From Aalborgiella sp031422495 (GTDB lineage Bacteria > Pseudomonadota > Gammaproteobacteria > Burkholderiales > Burkholderiaceae_C): a stretch of 5,216 nucleotides of DNA. Positions within the stretch are counted from its first letter, which is position 1, and each line of letters opens with the position of its first letter. Position numbers and translations under genes: made by a program. Of the stretch, positions 1 to 5,216 are shown piece after piece. The stretch lies in assembly GCA_031422495.1 (NCBI GenBank), contig JANPLX010000175.1:1-5216 (forward strand), given 5' to 3'. The notes beneath the pieces were generated by a model that was given only the letters and a program-made list of their open reading frames with translations, made no database searches and was not told the origin of the DNA.

Positions 1-309
1 GAGGTACAAGTCTTCTAAATCTTGCTTTGTCGCGCAATCCGCAATTGACAGGCGTAGCGCTTCGGTCAACTTGCCCTGCTCTTCAATGGCTTTGAGCACC
101 ACCACGCGTCTATCAGCCAATTCGCGCAGGTAGCTCAGGCGGAACTCCAATTCGCGCAGCTGGATGTCATCCAAGCCGCCAGTGGCCTCTTTGCGGTAGC
201 GGGCAATGAAAGGTACTGTCGCGCCACCGTCTAGCAGTTCCACGGCAGTTTTAACTTGATCGTGTTTAACTTTGATTTCTTGGGCAATTTGCGAGATTAT
301 TTGGTACAT
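1..309 (-). CDS. tex: Tex transcription accessory protein, N-terminal part (3' end outside window)
   Basis: Reads leftward from an ATG at 309-307 and is open to the window edge, giving the first 103 residues of a protein normally about 770-800 residues long. The sequence carries the Tex/YhgF N-terminal signature: VELLDGGATVPFIARYRKE at about residues 24-42, then TGGLDDIQLRELEFRLSYLRE, an EEQGKLT segment, and LEDLYL at the break, where family members continue with PYKPKRRT. This is the helical N-terminal domain; the YqgF-like, helix-hairpin-helix and S1 RNA-binding domains would lie outside. Tex is a cytoplasmic nucleic-acid-binding factor linked to transcription, first described as affecting toxin gene expression in Bordetella. 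The ATG fits the family start, but no clear Shine-Dalgarno sequence precedes it. The regulator gene upstream is on the same strand but separated by a strong terminator, so tex should have its own promoter. Confidence 0.95.
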   Translation of the reverse strand, partial: MYQIISQIAQEIKVKHDQVKTAVELLDGGATVPFIARYRKEATGGLDDIQLRELEFRLSYLRELADRRVVVLKAIEEQGKLTEALRLSIADCATKQDLEDLYL

Positions 310-320
310 AAAACGGGAAA

Positions 321-353
321 TAACGAGAATATAGCCAGAAATTAACGAAAATA
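321..353 (-). repeat. Direct repeat with 22-bp period in the tex upstream region
   Basis: The plus-strand words TAACGAGAATA (321-331) and TAACGAAAATA (343-353) match at ten of eleven positions and start 22 bp apart, about two helical turns. On the tex-coding strand they read TATTYTCGTTA, one copy overlapping the candidate -10 and one overlapping the candidate -35. This spacing and location suit a tandem operator, but no binding protein can be named, and AT-rich sequence yields such repeats by chance. Confidence 0.35.
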
Positions 354-357
354 CGAA
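328..357 (-). promoter_or_regulatory. Candidate sigma-70-type promoter for tex
   Basis: On the minus strand a TATATT hexamer (333-328; five of six to TATAAT) lies just upstream of the tex ATG, with a poor -35 match TTCGTA (357-352) at an 18-bp spacing. It sits between the upstream terminator and tex, where a promoter is required. The implied transcript leader would be only about a dozen bases, and the -35 is weak, so the exact placement is uncertain. Confidence 0.3.
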
Positions 358-382
358 CTGACTTTGGCTGAAAATTGAGACG

Positions 383-412
383 AAAAAAAAGGCTTTCCAA
401 CCTGAAAAGCCC
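383..412 (-). terminator. Rho-independent terminator of the response regulator gene
   Basis: Read on the minus strand there is a six-base-pair stem GGCTTT/AAAGCC (arms 411-406 and 396-391) with a nine-base loop, followed immediately by eight T residues (390-383). It lies about 70 bp past the stop codon of the response regulator and before tex, so it should end that transcript and insulate tex. The plus strand has no U-run after the hairpin, so it acts in one direction only. Confidence 0.82.
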
Positions 413-421
413 TTGTTGCAT

Positions 422-442
422 TACCCCTATTTTACGGGGGTA
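422..442. promoter_or_regulatory. Palindrome resembling paired NarL-type heptamers, or a secondary 3' hairpin
   Basis: TACCCC (422-427) and GGGGTA (437-442) form a six-base-pair inverted repeat around nine bases. TACCCCT at 422-428 matches the NarL/NarP heptamer consensus TACYYMT fully; the opposing copy on the minus strand is TACCCCC, one mismatch. The seven-base gap between heptamers differs from the classic 7-2-7 arrangement. It sits between the regulator stop and its terminator, so it could instead be only a structure in the regulator mRNA 3' end. Confidence 0.3.
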
Positions 443-481
443 TCGCCTTAAAACTCAGTAAAAACTGTTCATAAAAACCTA

Positions 482-1303
482 TTAACTGAGCAACCCTTGA
501 TTTTTTGCCACCATCACGGCTTGCGCTCGGGTGTGAACATTCAATTTGTGAAAAATATTTTTAATATGCACCGAAACGGTTTGCGCTGCAATTTTTAGCT
601 TGTCGGCGATTTGCGGGCCGGTGCTACCAACGGAAACCAAGCTCAATATCTCTTTTTCGCGGCTTGACAATACTGTATCTACTCTTGCAAATTTGTCATT
701 CAACTGTGTGATGTTTGATGGGTTCACATATGGATGGGTAAATTTTTCCAACATGCGACGCGCAATGTGCGGAGAAATAAACGCACCGCCATTGGCCACT
801 TGTAGTGTGGCTTGTGCGAAATCACCGAACCAAGAATTTTTAACTAGATAGCCAGTTGCTCCATTTTCGAAAGCATCCAAGGCTTTGAATTCATCATTGT
901 CAGAAGACAGGACGATAATTTCTACCTGTTTATTGCGCAGTTTCAAGTGTTTGATCAACGCTTTTGTTTCACCATGTTTATGCTTGTCAATGTCCGAATC
1001 AATCAACAACACGTCAAAATCATAGCGCGCTATCGTTTGTGCTGCATCTCGGATGGTTGTTGCACTGGCTATCAGGTCAATTCGGCTGTCAGCCGTCAAC
1101 TCTTGCGCTATCACGCTGCGCATGCTGGCATCTTCCTCAACCAAGATCACGCGTAAAGGCTTGTCCGCTTGGCCAATCAAAAAATCTGGCCACAATGACG
1201 CTGGGCTGGCGTGGTAAGTGAATTGCCCCTGAGACTGCTTGTCTGCCGTTTGAGGCAGATCAGGAGGTATGACATTTGTTTTTGATTTTAATAAAGCACT
1301 CAT
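482..1303 (-). CDS. LuxR/NarL-family response regulator (receiver plus HTH), DNA-binding
   Basis: A complete 273-residue two-domain regulator. Residues 1 to about 48 are a polar extension without recognisable fold. The receiver domain follows at about 50-170: acidic pair E56/E57 (LVEEDASMR), phospho-acceptor D102 (VLLIDSD), switch residue S133 (VLSSDND) and conserved lysine K155 (GYLVKN). A GerE/LuxR helix-turn-helix fills about 210-273, with LSSREKEIL opening it and TVSVHIKNIFHKLNV as the recognition region. Typical NarL/FixJ members are about 200-220 residues, so the N-terminal segment is extra. The usual proline motif two or three residues after the phospho-acceptor is replaced by SDIDKHKH, which is unusual. 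The ATG at 1303-1301 has only a weak purine-rich stretch (AAGAAAG) upstream; no other start lies before the receiver. No sensor kinase is encoded nearby. It is transcribed divergently from the amidase gene. Target genes and signal are unknown. Confidence 0.92.
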   Translation of the reverse strand: MSALLKSKTNVIPPDLPQTADKQSQGQFTYHASPASLWPDFLIGQADKPLRVILVEEDASMRSVIAQELTADSRIDLIASATTIRDAAQTIARYDFDVLLIDSDIDKHKHGETKALIKHLKLRNKQVEIIVLSSDNDEFKALDAFENGATGYLVKNSWFGDFAQATLQVANGGAFISPHIARRMLEKFTHPYVNPSNITQLNDKFARVDTVLSSREKEILSLVSVGSTGPQIADKLKIAAQTVSVHIKNIFHKLNVHTRAQAVMVAKNQGLLS

Positions 1304-1325
1304 TGTTGGTTTTCTTTCTTTATTC

Positions 1326-1352
1326 TTACAGTTGCATTTGATACAACTGAAA
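1326..1352. promoter_or_regulatory. Inverted repeat in the regulator leader/promoter, possible operator
   Basis: TTACAGTTG (1326-1334) and CAACTGAAA (1344-1352) are inverted copies matching at eight of nine positions, the inner six (CAGTTG/CAACTG) being perfect, around a nine-base spacer. It begins 23 bp upstream of the regulator start codon and touches a possible -10 on the minus strand, a typical position for an autoregulatory operator. It could also form a hairpin in the regulator mRNA leader. Confidence 0.4.
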
Positions 1353-1414
1353 TATAAATTAAAACTTTAGTACACTGACATATCATTTCTTTATATCAAT
1401 ATGTGTTTTTATGC

Positions 1415-1427
1415 TAAGCAAAGCTTA
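1415..1427. repeat. Short palindrome TAAGC-AAA-GCTTA
   Basis: A perfect five-base-pair inverted repeat with a three-base centre. A nine-base word containing part of it (AAAGCTTAA, 1420-1428) recurs inverted at 1642-1650 (TTAAGCTTT). Such AT-rich palindromes are common by chance, and no function can be assigned. Confidence 0.25.
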
Positions 1428-1558
1428 AGGAATGAAATAATTAGTATGCTTACAAAAGTAGATTTATTAAAATAAAAAATAATTACTTATTATCAATGAC
1501 TTACACGATAAAAATACCCTTAAGTACAGCACACAACCTCACCGTTTACGTGTTAAAT

Positions 1559-1589
1559 GTCACAAAATTAATGCTAGTTATTTTGTAAC
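1559..1589. promoter_or_regulatory. Ten-base inverted repeat, candidate operator upstream of the amidase gene
   Basis: GTCACAAAAT (1559-1568) and ATTTTGTAAC (1580-1589) are inverted copies matching at nine of ten positions across an 11-bp spacer. Half-site centres are 21 bp apart, two turns of B-DNA, as expected for a dimeric regulator binding one face. It lies about 180 bp before the chosen amidase start and about 255 bp before the regulator start. It is the longest dyad I found in the spacer. No following U-run, so it is not an intrinsic terminator. Confidence 0.45.
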
Positions 1590-1766
1590 TTCCATTTTTT
1601 GTTGTATTTTTAAGTCACTTTTACAGTTTATTTGCTTTAATTTAAGCTTTTGCGATGTACAAATAGTTACTGATGTATCAATATTTACAGTTGAAACAAG
1701 TATTAAAGCTGGTGTAGTACCTTGTTTAAACTACATAACTCTGAACCTTTGAAACTTTTGGAATCT

Positions 1767-3224
1767 ATGCACTTCATACATAAGATGACTGCGGCTGCGC
1801 TTGCGCAAGCTATTCAAAGCAAGCAAGTCTCGTGCCGTGAGGTGATGCAGGCGACACTTGCACGTATTGACGCAATCAACCCCCATTACAACGCCATCGT
1901 TAGCCGCGTTGACGACGAGAGTTTGCTCAAACAAGCTGATGCCAAAGATGCGCTGCTAGCTCATGGCGAATCAAACGGTTGGCTACACGGTGTGCCAATT
2001 GCTATCAAAGACATAGCGCCAACGGCAGGTATTGTTTCAACGAGCGGCAGTCCGCTCTTGAAAAACTTTGTTCCTAAAGAAGACGGCTTGATGGTGCAGC
2101 GCATGAAAGCCGCTGGGTGCATCGTCATTGGCAAAACCAATGTGCCTGAGTTTGGGCTGGGCTCCCACACGTTTAACGAGGTGTTTGGCGCGACGCGTAA
2201 TGCGTTTGACCCGACCAAATCCGCTGGTGGAAGCTCTGGCGGTGCAGCTGTAGCCGTTGCAACCCGCATGTTGTCCGTGGCCGATGGCAGCGACTTTATG
2301 GGCAGCTTGCGCAACCCTGCGGCTTGGAACAACGTGTTTGGCATGCGCCCTAGCCAAGGCCGCGTGCCCATGTGGCCCGTGGCAGACGTGTGGATGAGCC
2401 AGCTCGGCACCGAAGGGCCGATGGGCCGCACCGTGCAAGATGTCGCAAGATTGCTAAGTGTTCAAGCTGGCTGGGACGCCAGATCGCCACTGTCTATCGC
2501 CGAGAAGGGGGATGCATTCGACACAGATTTGAACGACAGCGCCCAGTTCAAAGCCAAAGGCATAAAAATCGGCTGGCTGGGTGATTTGAATGGCTATTTG
2601 CCTATGGATGCGGGTATTTTGGAGACTTGCGAATCAGGCTTGAAGAGATTTGAGGGTATTGGTTGCCATGTTGAACCCATCAACTTAGGATTTTCAAATC
2701 AACGCGTGTGGGAATGCTGGCTCACTTGGCGGCGAGCTTTGGTGGCCGCTCGTTTAGCACCGTTTTTGGTTCAGCCTAAAAACCGTGAATGGATGAAACC
2801 CGAAGCACTGTGGGAGGCAGACCAAGCAGCGTCGCTGACGGGAAACGATGTCATGAGCGCCAGTACTACGCGAACCCATCTGTATCAACATTTATTGCAA
2901 CTCTTCGATAAAGTTGACTTTTTAGCCCTCCCTAGCGCGCAAGTTTGGCCATTTGATATCGCCAAACGCTGGCCGACCGACATCGCTAGCAAAACCATGG
3001 ACACCTACCACCGCTGGATGGAAGTCGTCATTTTGCCCACGCTAGCAGGTTTGCCCTGTATCAGCATCCCGGTGGGTTTCAACGCAGCCGGATTGCCCAT
3101 GGGCATGCAGCTGATTGGTAAACCACGAGGCGATTTGGCGTTGTTGCAGTTAGCGCATGCTTATGAACAGGCAGCACAAGATGTGCTGACAGTGAAGCCC
3201 AAGATTGCTAATTGCGACGATTAA
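1767..3224 (+). CDS. Amidase-signature family hydrolase
   Basis: A complete enzyme of 485 residues from the chosen ATG, normal for the family (about 450-500). The Ser-cisSer-Lys triad is intact: K81 in GVPIAIKDI, S156 in SAGGSSGGAA, and nucleophile S180 in GSDFMGSLRNPA (codon 2304-2306). The spacings of 75 and 24 residues between these match those I recall for mammalian FAAH. The C-terminal LPTLAGLPCISIPVGF and GLPMGMQLIG blocks are also typical. It should hydrolyse a carboxamide to acid plus ammonia or amine in the cytosol; the substrate cannot be read. No GatB or GatC neighbour exists and the signature loop differs from GatA, so it is not likely a tRNA amidotransferase subunit. The frame extends upstream to a TTG at 1722. 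I prefer ATG 1767 because family proteins start close to the motif HFIHKMTAAALAQAI; ATG 1785 is also possible. Ribosome-binding signals are weak at all three. It is a single gene, divergent from the regulator and convergent with sdaA. Confidence 0.9.
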   Translation: MHFIHKMTAAALAQAIQSKQVSCREVMQATLARIDAINPHYNAIVSRVDDESLLKQADAKDALLAHGESNGWLHGVPIAIKDIAPTAGIVSTSGSPLLKNFVPKEDGLMVQRMKAAGCIVIGKTNVPEFGLGSHTFNEVFGATRNAFDPTKSAGGSSGGAAVAVATRMLSVADGSDFMGSLRNPAAWNNVFGMRPSQGRVPMWPVADVWMSQLGTEGPMGRTVQDVARLLSVQAGWDARSPLSIAEKGDAFDTDLNDSAQFKAKGIKIGWLGDLNGYLPMDAGILETCESGLKRFEGIGCHVEPINLGFSNQRVWECWLTWRRALVAARLAPFLVQPKNREWMKPEALWEADQAASLTGNDVMSASTTRTHLYQHLLQLFDKVDFLALPSAQVWPFDIAKRWPTDIASKTMDTYHRWMEVVILPTLAGLPCISIPVGFNAAGLPMGMQLIGKPRGDLALLQLAHAYEQAAQDVLTVKPKIANCDD

Positions 3225-3417
3225 TACGTTTTAATAACCGTAAAAGCTATATTGATGTCCTGCTTTGCCCCGTGCAATCTCTGGCGTTTTGCCACTCATC
3301 AGCTCTGCCAGCGCTTTGTCAAACCGGATCGCTAACACTTGCATATTTAAGAGGTACAGTCATAACAGTTGCTACGCTGCCTGTGAATGTTGCGCTTCAG
3401 TTTACTTACACTAAATA
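3225..3417. other. Convergent intergenic spacer without a clear terminator
   Basis: The amidase and sdaA transcripts meet here. I found no stem followed by a U-run on either strand. The best structures are a four-base-pair TGGC/GCCA hairpin near 3282-3294 and a loose eight-base inverted repeat, TGAATGTT (3384-3391) with AACATTCA (3420-3427), that spans the sdaA stop codon with a 28-base loop. The left two thirds contain the small minus-strand ORF listed separately. Confidence 0.5.
3231..3344 (-). pseudogene. Unrecognised 37-codon ORF or gene remnant
   Basis: Read leftward from an ATG at 3344-3342 to TAA at 3233-3231. The translation is rich in charged and small residues and looks like folded protein: IRFDKALAELMSGKT at residues 6-20 resembles an amphipathic helix, then PEIARGKAGHQYSF and a terminal YGY. 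Codons (GCG, CTG, GAG, CGG) look like those of the neighbouring genes rather than AT-rich spacer. No Shine-Dalgarno sequence precedes the ATG, and an in-frame TGA lies six codons upstream of it. In the adjacent frame the stretch just upstream reads TVPLKYASVSDPV before its own TGA at 3321-3319, so this could be the end of a longer gene broken by a frameshift. I do not recognise the family. Small gene, remnant and chance ORF all remain possible. Confidence 0.35.
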
Positions 3418-4806
3418 TTAACATTCAACAATATTGACAGCCAAGCCGCCGCGCGATGTTTCTTTGTATTTGACTTTCATGTCTGCGCCCGTTTCGCGCA
3501 TGGTTTTGATGACTTTATCTAAACTCACATAGTGAGAACCATCTCCATGCAAGGCCATTCGCGCAGCATTTATCGCTTTAACAGATGCAATAGCATTGCG
3601 TTCAATACACGGAATTTGCACCAAGCCACCTACAGGGTCGCAGGTTAGACCTAGGTGATGCTCCATGCCGATCTCAGCCGCATTTTCAACTTGCTCGGGT
3701 GTGCCACCCATGACAGCGCAGAGTGCGCCGGCCGCCATCGAGCATGCTACGCCCACCTCCCCCTGACATCCAACCTCAGCACCCGATATGGATGCATTTT
3801 CTTTGTACAAGATGCCGATGGCGGCGGCTGTAAGTAAAAAATCCACCACACCTTCGTCCGTCGCTCCCAGAATGAAGCGCATGTAGTAGTGCAATACGGC
3901 AGGAATAATACCAGCTGCCCCGTTGGTGGGGGCGGTTACGACACGACTACCCGCTGCATTTTCTTCGTTCACAGCCAAGGCGTAAAGATTGACCCAGTCA
4001 AGTACTTGTAGTGGATCAGTCAGCACCGCCTCCGTGCTCTGGCTCAAGGCTTGAAACAGTGGGGCAGCACGGCGCTTCACTTTGAAACTGCCAGGCAGCA
4101 CACCTTGTGTGTTGCAGCCACGTTGCACACAATCTTGCATCACTTGCCAGATACGCAGAAGCCCGGTGTCAATCTCAGCATCAGTACGCCAGTGCCGCTC
4201 ATTACGACGCATGACTTGCGCAATGCTCAGTCCTTCGCGTCGGGTTACTTGTAGTAGTTCATCACCGCTGGCAAAGGGCAACGGCAGCACTGTAGCATCG
4301 GGAACAATGGTTTTGCGTTTACTGCCGTCGGCTGTCATTTCTTCGTTGATGACAAAGCCGCCACCGACAGAATAAAACACCCGGTTGGATAACTCGTTGC
4401 CTGTCGCATCCAGCGCCAAAAATCGCATTCCGTTGGCATGAAACGGCAGCGAAGCACGCATGAACAACAGGTCTTCCTTTTCATTGAACACCACGGTGTG
4501 CTGCCCCATAAGCGTTATACGGCCATGGTTACGAATATCAGCCAATTGGCCTGCGATAGCATCGACTTCTACTTTGTCGGGCTCGTGACCGCACCAACCT
4601 AGCATCACAGCAACATCACTGGCATGACCCTTGCCAGTTGCGCCTAAAGAACCATGGAGCCAGCAGCGCACAGTAACGATATTCTCCAGTTGTCCGATTA
4701 GCTGCAAATCCGACACAAACTGGCGCGCGGCCAGCATAGGTCCCACGGTATGAGAACTACTTGGCCCAATGCCAATTTTGAACAAATCAAAGACTGAAAT
4801 AGCCAT
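3418..4806 (-). CDS. sdaA: L-serine dehydratase (L-serine ammonia-lyase), single-chain iron-sulfur type
   Basis: A complete 462-residue enzyme, close to E. coli SdaA (454), converting L-serine to pyruvate and ammonia in the cytosol. The N-terminal beta-type domain starts with MAISVFDLFKIGIGPSSSHT, whose GPSSSHTVGP loop (14-23) is a family signature; SVGGGF follows at 146-151. The catalytic alpha-type part has APTNGAAGI (292-300). It also has the three cysteines expected to bind the 4Fe-4S cluster: C347 (GCQGEVG), C389 (LTCDPVGG) and C400 (QIPCIERN). The protein ends in Cys462 (NIVEC), matching the tail cysteine that occupies the active site as fourth cluster ligand in the Legionella enzyme. 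The spacing of all four equals that of Legionella C343, C385, C396 and C458 as I recall them. The frame is open upstream to 4926, but the family start is the ATG at 4806-4804. That start lies 2 nt after the threonine aldolase stop with no Shine-Dalgarno, suggesting translational coupling. Confidence 0.96.
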   Translation of the reverse strand: MAISVFDLFKIGIGPSSSHTVGPMLAARQFVSDLQLIGQLENIVTVRCWLHGSLGATGKGHASDVAVMLGWCGHEPDKVEVDAIAGQLADIRNHGRITLMGQHTVVFNEKEDLLFMRASLPFHANGMRFLALDATGNELSNRVFYSVGGGFVINEEMTADGSKRKTIVPDATVLPLPFASGDELLQVTRREGLSIAQVMRRNERHWRTDAEIDTGLLRIWQVMQDCVQRGCNTQGVLPGSFKVKRRAAPLFQALSQSTEAVLTDPLQVLDWVNLYALAVNEENAAGSRVVTAPTNGAAGIIPAVLHYYMRFILGATDEGVVDFLLTAAAIGILYKENASISGAEVGCQGEVGVACSMAAGALCAVMGGTPEQVENAAEIGMEHHLGLTCDPVGGLVQIPCIERNAIASVKAINAARMALHGDGSHYVSLDKVIKTMRETGADMKVKYKETSRGGLAVNIVEC

Positions 4807-4808
4807 TT

Positions 4809-5216
4809 TTAATGAGCCAATTCGGTTTGCAGATCCGCAAGAAAAGCATCCACAGAGGCTTCGGTTGTATCCCAAGCGCACATAAAACGACATCCACCCC
4901 CGGCGATGAACTGGTAGAACTTCCACCCGCGCGCATGCATGGCATCAACTGTTTTTGCGGATAGTTGTGCAAAAACACCATTGGCCTCGGGGGGATGGAT
5001 GCAGCTCACACCAGACAGCTGGCGCAAGCCCTGGTAAAGACGCTGCGCCATTGCATTGGCGTGGCGTGCATTGCGCAGCCACACTTCGTTTTCCAGCAGC
5101 CCAACCCAAGGCGCAGAAATAAAGCGCATCTTGGATGCCAATTGCCCAGCTTGCTTCACGCGCCACGCAAAGTCTTCTGAAAGTTGACGATCAAAGAACA
5201 CGACAGCTTCGCCAAT
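4809..5216 (-). CDS. ltaE: Low-specificity L-threonine aldolase, C-terminal part (5' end outside window)
   Basis: Open from the right window edge to a TAA at 4811-4809, giving the last 135 residues of a protein usually about 340-350 long. The visible part starts IGEAVVFFDRQLSEDFAWRV and continues with KQAGQLASKMRFISAPWVGLL, a block that follows the PLP-lysine loop in bacterial threonine aldolases. Next come the helical WLRNARHANAMAQRL and the small C-terminal domain with VFAQLSAKTVDAM and CRFMCAWDTTEASVDAFLADL. The PLP-binding lysine itself lies outside the window. The enzyme cleaves L-threonine or allo-threonine to glycine and acetaldehyde and may act on other beta-hydroxy amino acids, using PLP in the cytosol. 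The gene symbol is by family; stereospecificity cannot be judged. It directly precedes sdaA on the same strand with a 2-nt gap, so the two are probably co-transcribed. Confidence 0.9.
   Translation of the reverse strand: MGEAVVFFDRQLSEDFAWRVKQAGQLASKMRFISAPWVGLLENEVWLRNARHANAMAQRLYQGLRQLSGVSCIHPPEANGVFAQLSAKTVDAMHARGWKFYQFIAGGGCRFMCAWDTTEASVDAFLADLQTELAH

Larger units (their letters stand above)
1304..1766. other. Long AT-rich divergent intergenic region
   Basis: About 460 bp separate the start codons of the leftward regulator gene and the rightward amidase gene. Base composition is visibly more AT-rich than the flanking genes, and stop codons are frequent in all frames I read. It must contain promoters for both directions, but I could not pick a convincing -35/-10 pair for the amidase. 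For the regulator a TATATT (minus strand, 1356-1351) could serve as -10, with no good -35. The region holds the inverted repeats listed separately, three same-orientation TTACAGTT words, and three TATCAAT words (1394-1400, 1491-1497, 1676-1682). I see no RNA gene. Confidence 0.6.

Noticed and set aside
1269..1370. Plus-strand 33-codon ORF starting ATG after a perfect AGGAGG, hydrophobic (ALIVGFLSLFLQL), antisense to the regulator N-terminus
   Set aside because: The AGGAGG is only one base from the ATG, too close to work well, and it is explained as the complement of two proline codons in the regulator gene. The hydrophobic stretch is what T-rich AT sequence gives by chance.
1710..1725. Possible sigma-54 promoter (TGG...TTG) before the amidase
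   Set aside because: The spacing is one base too long and the conserved GC of the -12 element is missing, so it does not meet the consensus.
1961..2438. Long minus-strand open frames opposite the amidase
   Set aside because: They are shadows of the amidase codons; their translations have no domain-like features, while the plus frame has an intact catalytic triad.
3229..3245. TTTTA...TAAAA inverted repeat just after the amidase stop as a terminator
   Set aside because: The stem is five A-T pairs with no GC core and no U-run after it, so it would not terminate transcription.
3212..3421. Plus-strand open frame of about 69 codons across the convergent spacer
   Set aside because: It overlaps the amidase end, has no ribosome-binding site, and its cysteine- and leucine-rich composition looks like random sequence; the opposite strand is more protein-like.
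4807..4926. Forty-residue N-terminal extension of the serine dehydratase frame up to 4926
   Set aside because: It overlaps the threonine aldolase coding sequence out of frame and has no family similarity. SdaA proteins start at the MxISVFDLFKIGIGPSSSHT block, which fits the ATG at 4806-4804.

Overview
The window most likely comes from a betaproteobacterium, probably Burkholderiales. That is an inference from protein style (Tex, a NarL/FixJ-type regulator, an amidase-signature enzyme, a single-chain iron-sulfur L-serine dehydratase and a PLP threonine aldolase). It has moderate-GC coding sequence and clearly AT-rich spacers. No marker gene fixes the taxon. It reads as ordinary chromosome: I see no insertion sequence, phage gene, CRISPR array, tRNA or rRNA.

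Layout, left to right. (1) 1-309, minus: the N-terminal 103 codons of the transcription accessory protein Tex, running off the left edge. (2) 310-481: a spacer holding a strong minus-strand intrinsic terminator for the regulator gene, a short palindrome resembling paired NarL heptamers, and a probable tex promoter region with a 22-bp-period direct repeat. (3) 482-1303, minus: a complete LuxR/NarL-type response regulator with an extra N-terminal segment. (4) 1304-1766: a long AT-rich divergent intergenic region with two good inverted repeats and several repeated short words. (5) 1767-3224, plus: a complete amidase-signature hydrolase with an intact Lys-Ser-Ser triad. (6) 3225-3417: a spacer between convergent genes holding a small minus-strand ORF that looks like real, possibly relict, protein sequence. 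(7) 3418-4806, minus: complete L-serine dehydratase (sdaA). (8) 4809-5216, minus: the C-terminal part of an L-threonine aldolase, running off the right edge.

Functional picture. The threonine aldolase and serine dehydratase genes are almost contiguous (2 nt apart, same strand) and probably form one operon for hydroxy-amino-acid breakdown: threonine to glycine plus acetaldehyde, and serine to pyruvate plus ammonia. The amidase may also release ammonia from amides, but its substrate cannot be read from sequence. The response regulator is divergent from the amidase gene and shares the long operator-rich spacer with it, so regulation of the amidase by this regulator is plausible but unproven. No partner histidine kinase is in the window.

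I did not find a convincing undescribed system. The items most worth a second look are the 10-bp inverted repeat at 1559-1589 and the 37-codon unexplained ORF at 3231-3344.
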